The position numbers and the translations under genes are program-made. The notes beneath the pieces were generated by a model, which searched no databases, was not told the origin of the DNA, and worked only from the letters and a program-made list of their open reading frames with translations. This document shows positions 6,134 through 6,474 of a stretch of 6,474 nucleotides of DNA, piece by piece (the first letter of the stretch is position 1; every line of letters begins with the position of its first letter). This stretch comes from Phycisphaerales bacterium UBA2421 (lineage in GTDB: Bacteria > Planctomycetota > Phycisphaerae > Tepidisphaerales > Tepidisphaeraceae). The stretch is from positions 3,624 through 10,097 of the forward strand of contig DDRH01000066.1 of the NCBI GenBank assembly GCA_002343075.1, given 5' to 3'.

Positions 6134-6474
6134 CTGAATCTGCAGCTTACCGGACTGCAACGCGAGTATGCGTCTCCGATGGGGGGCAAGTGCCCGGAAT
6201 TTTGCGCCAGCGAGGGGCTCGGGTGGGCGGTTATCCGGACAATCCCATAAAACCGAAGAAAGCGCGCTCCCCGGGCGGATTGGGGCGGAAAGCGGGCGGA
6301 TTTCATTCGCAGAAAGACGTCTTTTAGGCGCAGAGGGACGTCTTTTAGCTGCTGCGTGACGTCTTTTAGGCGCTGAGGGACGTCTTTTAGTTGTTGTGGG
6401 ACGTCATTTAGGCGCTGCGTGACGTCCTTTAAGCGCTGAGGGACGTCTTTTAGGCGCTGAGGGACGTCTTTTAG
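6031..6474 (-). CDS. Possible partial CDS with heptapeptide repeats read through the 21-bp array (doubtful)
   Basis: On the minus strand, one frame is open from the window edge (6474) to a stop at 6033-6031, 147 codons, with its start outside the window. Through the array it reads as seven-residue units, LKDVPQR with variants LKDVTQR, LNDVPQQ, LKDVTQQ and LKDVPLR, followed by a weaker heptad pattern (SARFPPQSAR). Several unit differences are synonymous in this frame: CTA to TTA, AAA to AAG, CCT to CCA and CAG to CAA. Against coding, the last 100 bases overlap the restriction-modification gene antisense, the codons CTA and AAA are unusual for such GC-rich DNA, and long antisense open frames are common here. 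The downstream part after the repeats resembles no family I know. The true gene, if any, depends on sequence to the right. Confidence 0.22.
   Translation of the reverse strand, partial: LKDVPQRLKDVPQRLKDVTQRLNDVPQQLKDVPQRLKDVTQQLKDVPLRLKDVFLRMKSARFPPQSARGARFLRFYGIVRITAHPSPSLAQNSGHLPPIGDAYSRCSPVSCRFSYAVGWVSFNAGSALTIFIVSMLTRTTRPIRSAM
6134..6315. other. Non-coding stretch between the restriction-modification gene and the repeat array
   Basis: No plus-strand gene is supported here. A 5-bp stem (AGCTG 6132-6136 with CAGCT 6143-6147) overlaps the stop codon. The 21-bp periodicity of the array appears to decay leftward into this stretch. GGGCGGATT occurs at 6273-6281 and again exactly 21 bases later at 6294-6302, and 6295-6315 matches the first repeat unit at 13 of 21 positions. 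Confidence 0.5.
6184..6203 (+). terminator. Weak terminator candidate after the restriction-modification gene
   Basis: GGGC (6184-6187) and GCCC (6192-6195) can form a 4-bp GC stem with the loop AAGT, followed by GGAATTTT. The stem is short and the T-run has only four bases, starting after a gap, so termination here would be inefficient. It is the best intrinsic candidate within 100 bases of the stop codon at 6133. Confidence 0.22.
6316..6474. repeat. Tandem array of 21-bp units, 7.6 copies, continuing beyond the window
   Basis: Units start at 6316, 6337, 6358, 6379, 6400, 6421, 6442 and 6463 with no insertions or deletions. The first 12 bases of each unit, GACGTCTTTTAG, are nearly invariant: one change in the unit at 6400 (cATTTAG) and two in the unit at 6421 (cCTTTAA). 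The last nine bases vary, with GCGCTGAGG the commonest form and tails ending in CGT in the units at 6337 and 6400. GACGTC is a perfect palindrome, repeated once every two helical turns. The last visible unit is cut by the window edge. The period is a multiple of three, but all three plus-strand frames contain stops. One minus-strand frame stays open throughout. Units abut directly with no unique spacers, so this is not CRISPR. Confidence 0.97.

Noticed and set aside
6132..6147. Intrinsic terminator overlapping the restriction-modification stop codon (AGCTG/CAGCT)
   Set aside because: The stem is only 5 bp and no T-tract follows.
6168..6359. Plus-strand 63-codon open frame ending in the repeat array
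   Set aside because: It ends at a TGA formed by a repeat-unit variant and has no ribosome binding site or recognisable content.
6316..6474. CRISPR array
   Set aside because: The period is only 21 bp, units abut with no unique spacers, and no cas gene is present.

Overview
The window looks like a piece of a high-GC bacterial chromosome. It is dominated by one very large restriction-modification gene. The GC-rich codon use, the small 'DFLPSRDADLLAW' type protein upstream and a heptad-length minisatellite at the end are compatible with Planctomycetota or a similar environmental lineage, but this taxonomic guess is weak because no rRNA, tRNA or housekeeping gene is present.

Layout, left to right. 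Bases 1-85 probably hold the first 28 codons of a minus-strand gene for an exported protein that runs off the left edge. Bases 116-179 form a long hairpin. It is perfectly paired (with two G-U wobbles) only when transcribed on the minus strand, and it sits between the partial gene and the next minus-strand gene. Bases 194-883 (minus) encode a 229-residue hypothetical protein with a helical N-terminal half and a beta-rich, fibronectin-III-like C-terminal half. Bases 884-1204 are a divergent intergenic region with an AT-rich island, an extended -10 promoter candidate and a perfect 8-bp hairpin in the leader of the next gene. Bases 1205-6133 (plus) encode a 1642-residue single-chain Type ISP restriction-modification enzyme: Mrr-like nuclease, SF2 translocase, adenine-N6 methyltransferase and target-recognition region in one polypeptide. 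Bases 6134-6474 contain no convincing plus-strand gene. They hold weak stem-loops and, from 6316 to the window end, a 21-bp tandem repeat array that continues past the window.

The restriction-modification gene works alone: cleavage, translocation and protective methylation are all in one protein, so no partner subunits are needed and none are seen. In this class the methylase marks one strand of an asymmetric site, and cleavage follows when two translocating enzymes converge on unmodified DNA, typically phage DNA. The part of the gene that should set sequence specificity is lower in GC than the parts on either side, which suggests exchange of the recognition module.

The most unusual structure is the 21-bp array. 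Each unit has a constant 12-base core that includes the palindrome GACGTC, and the period equals two helical turns. Exactly one of the six frames stays open through the array, on the minus strand, where it reads as a heptapeptide repeat of the form L-K-D-V-P-Q-R.
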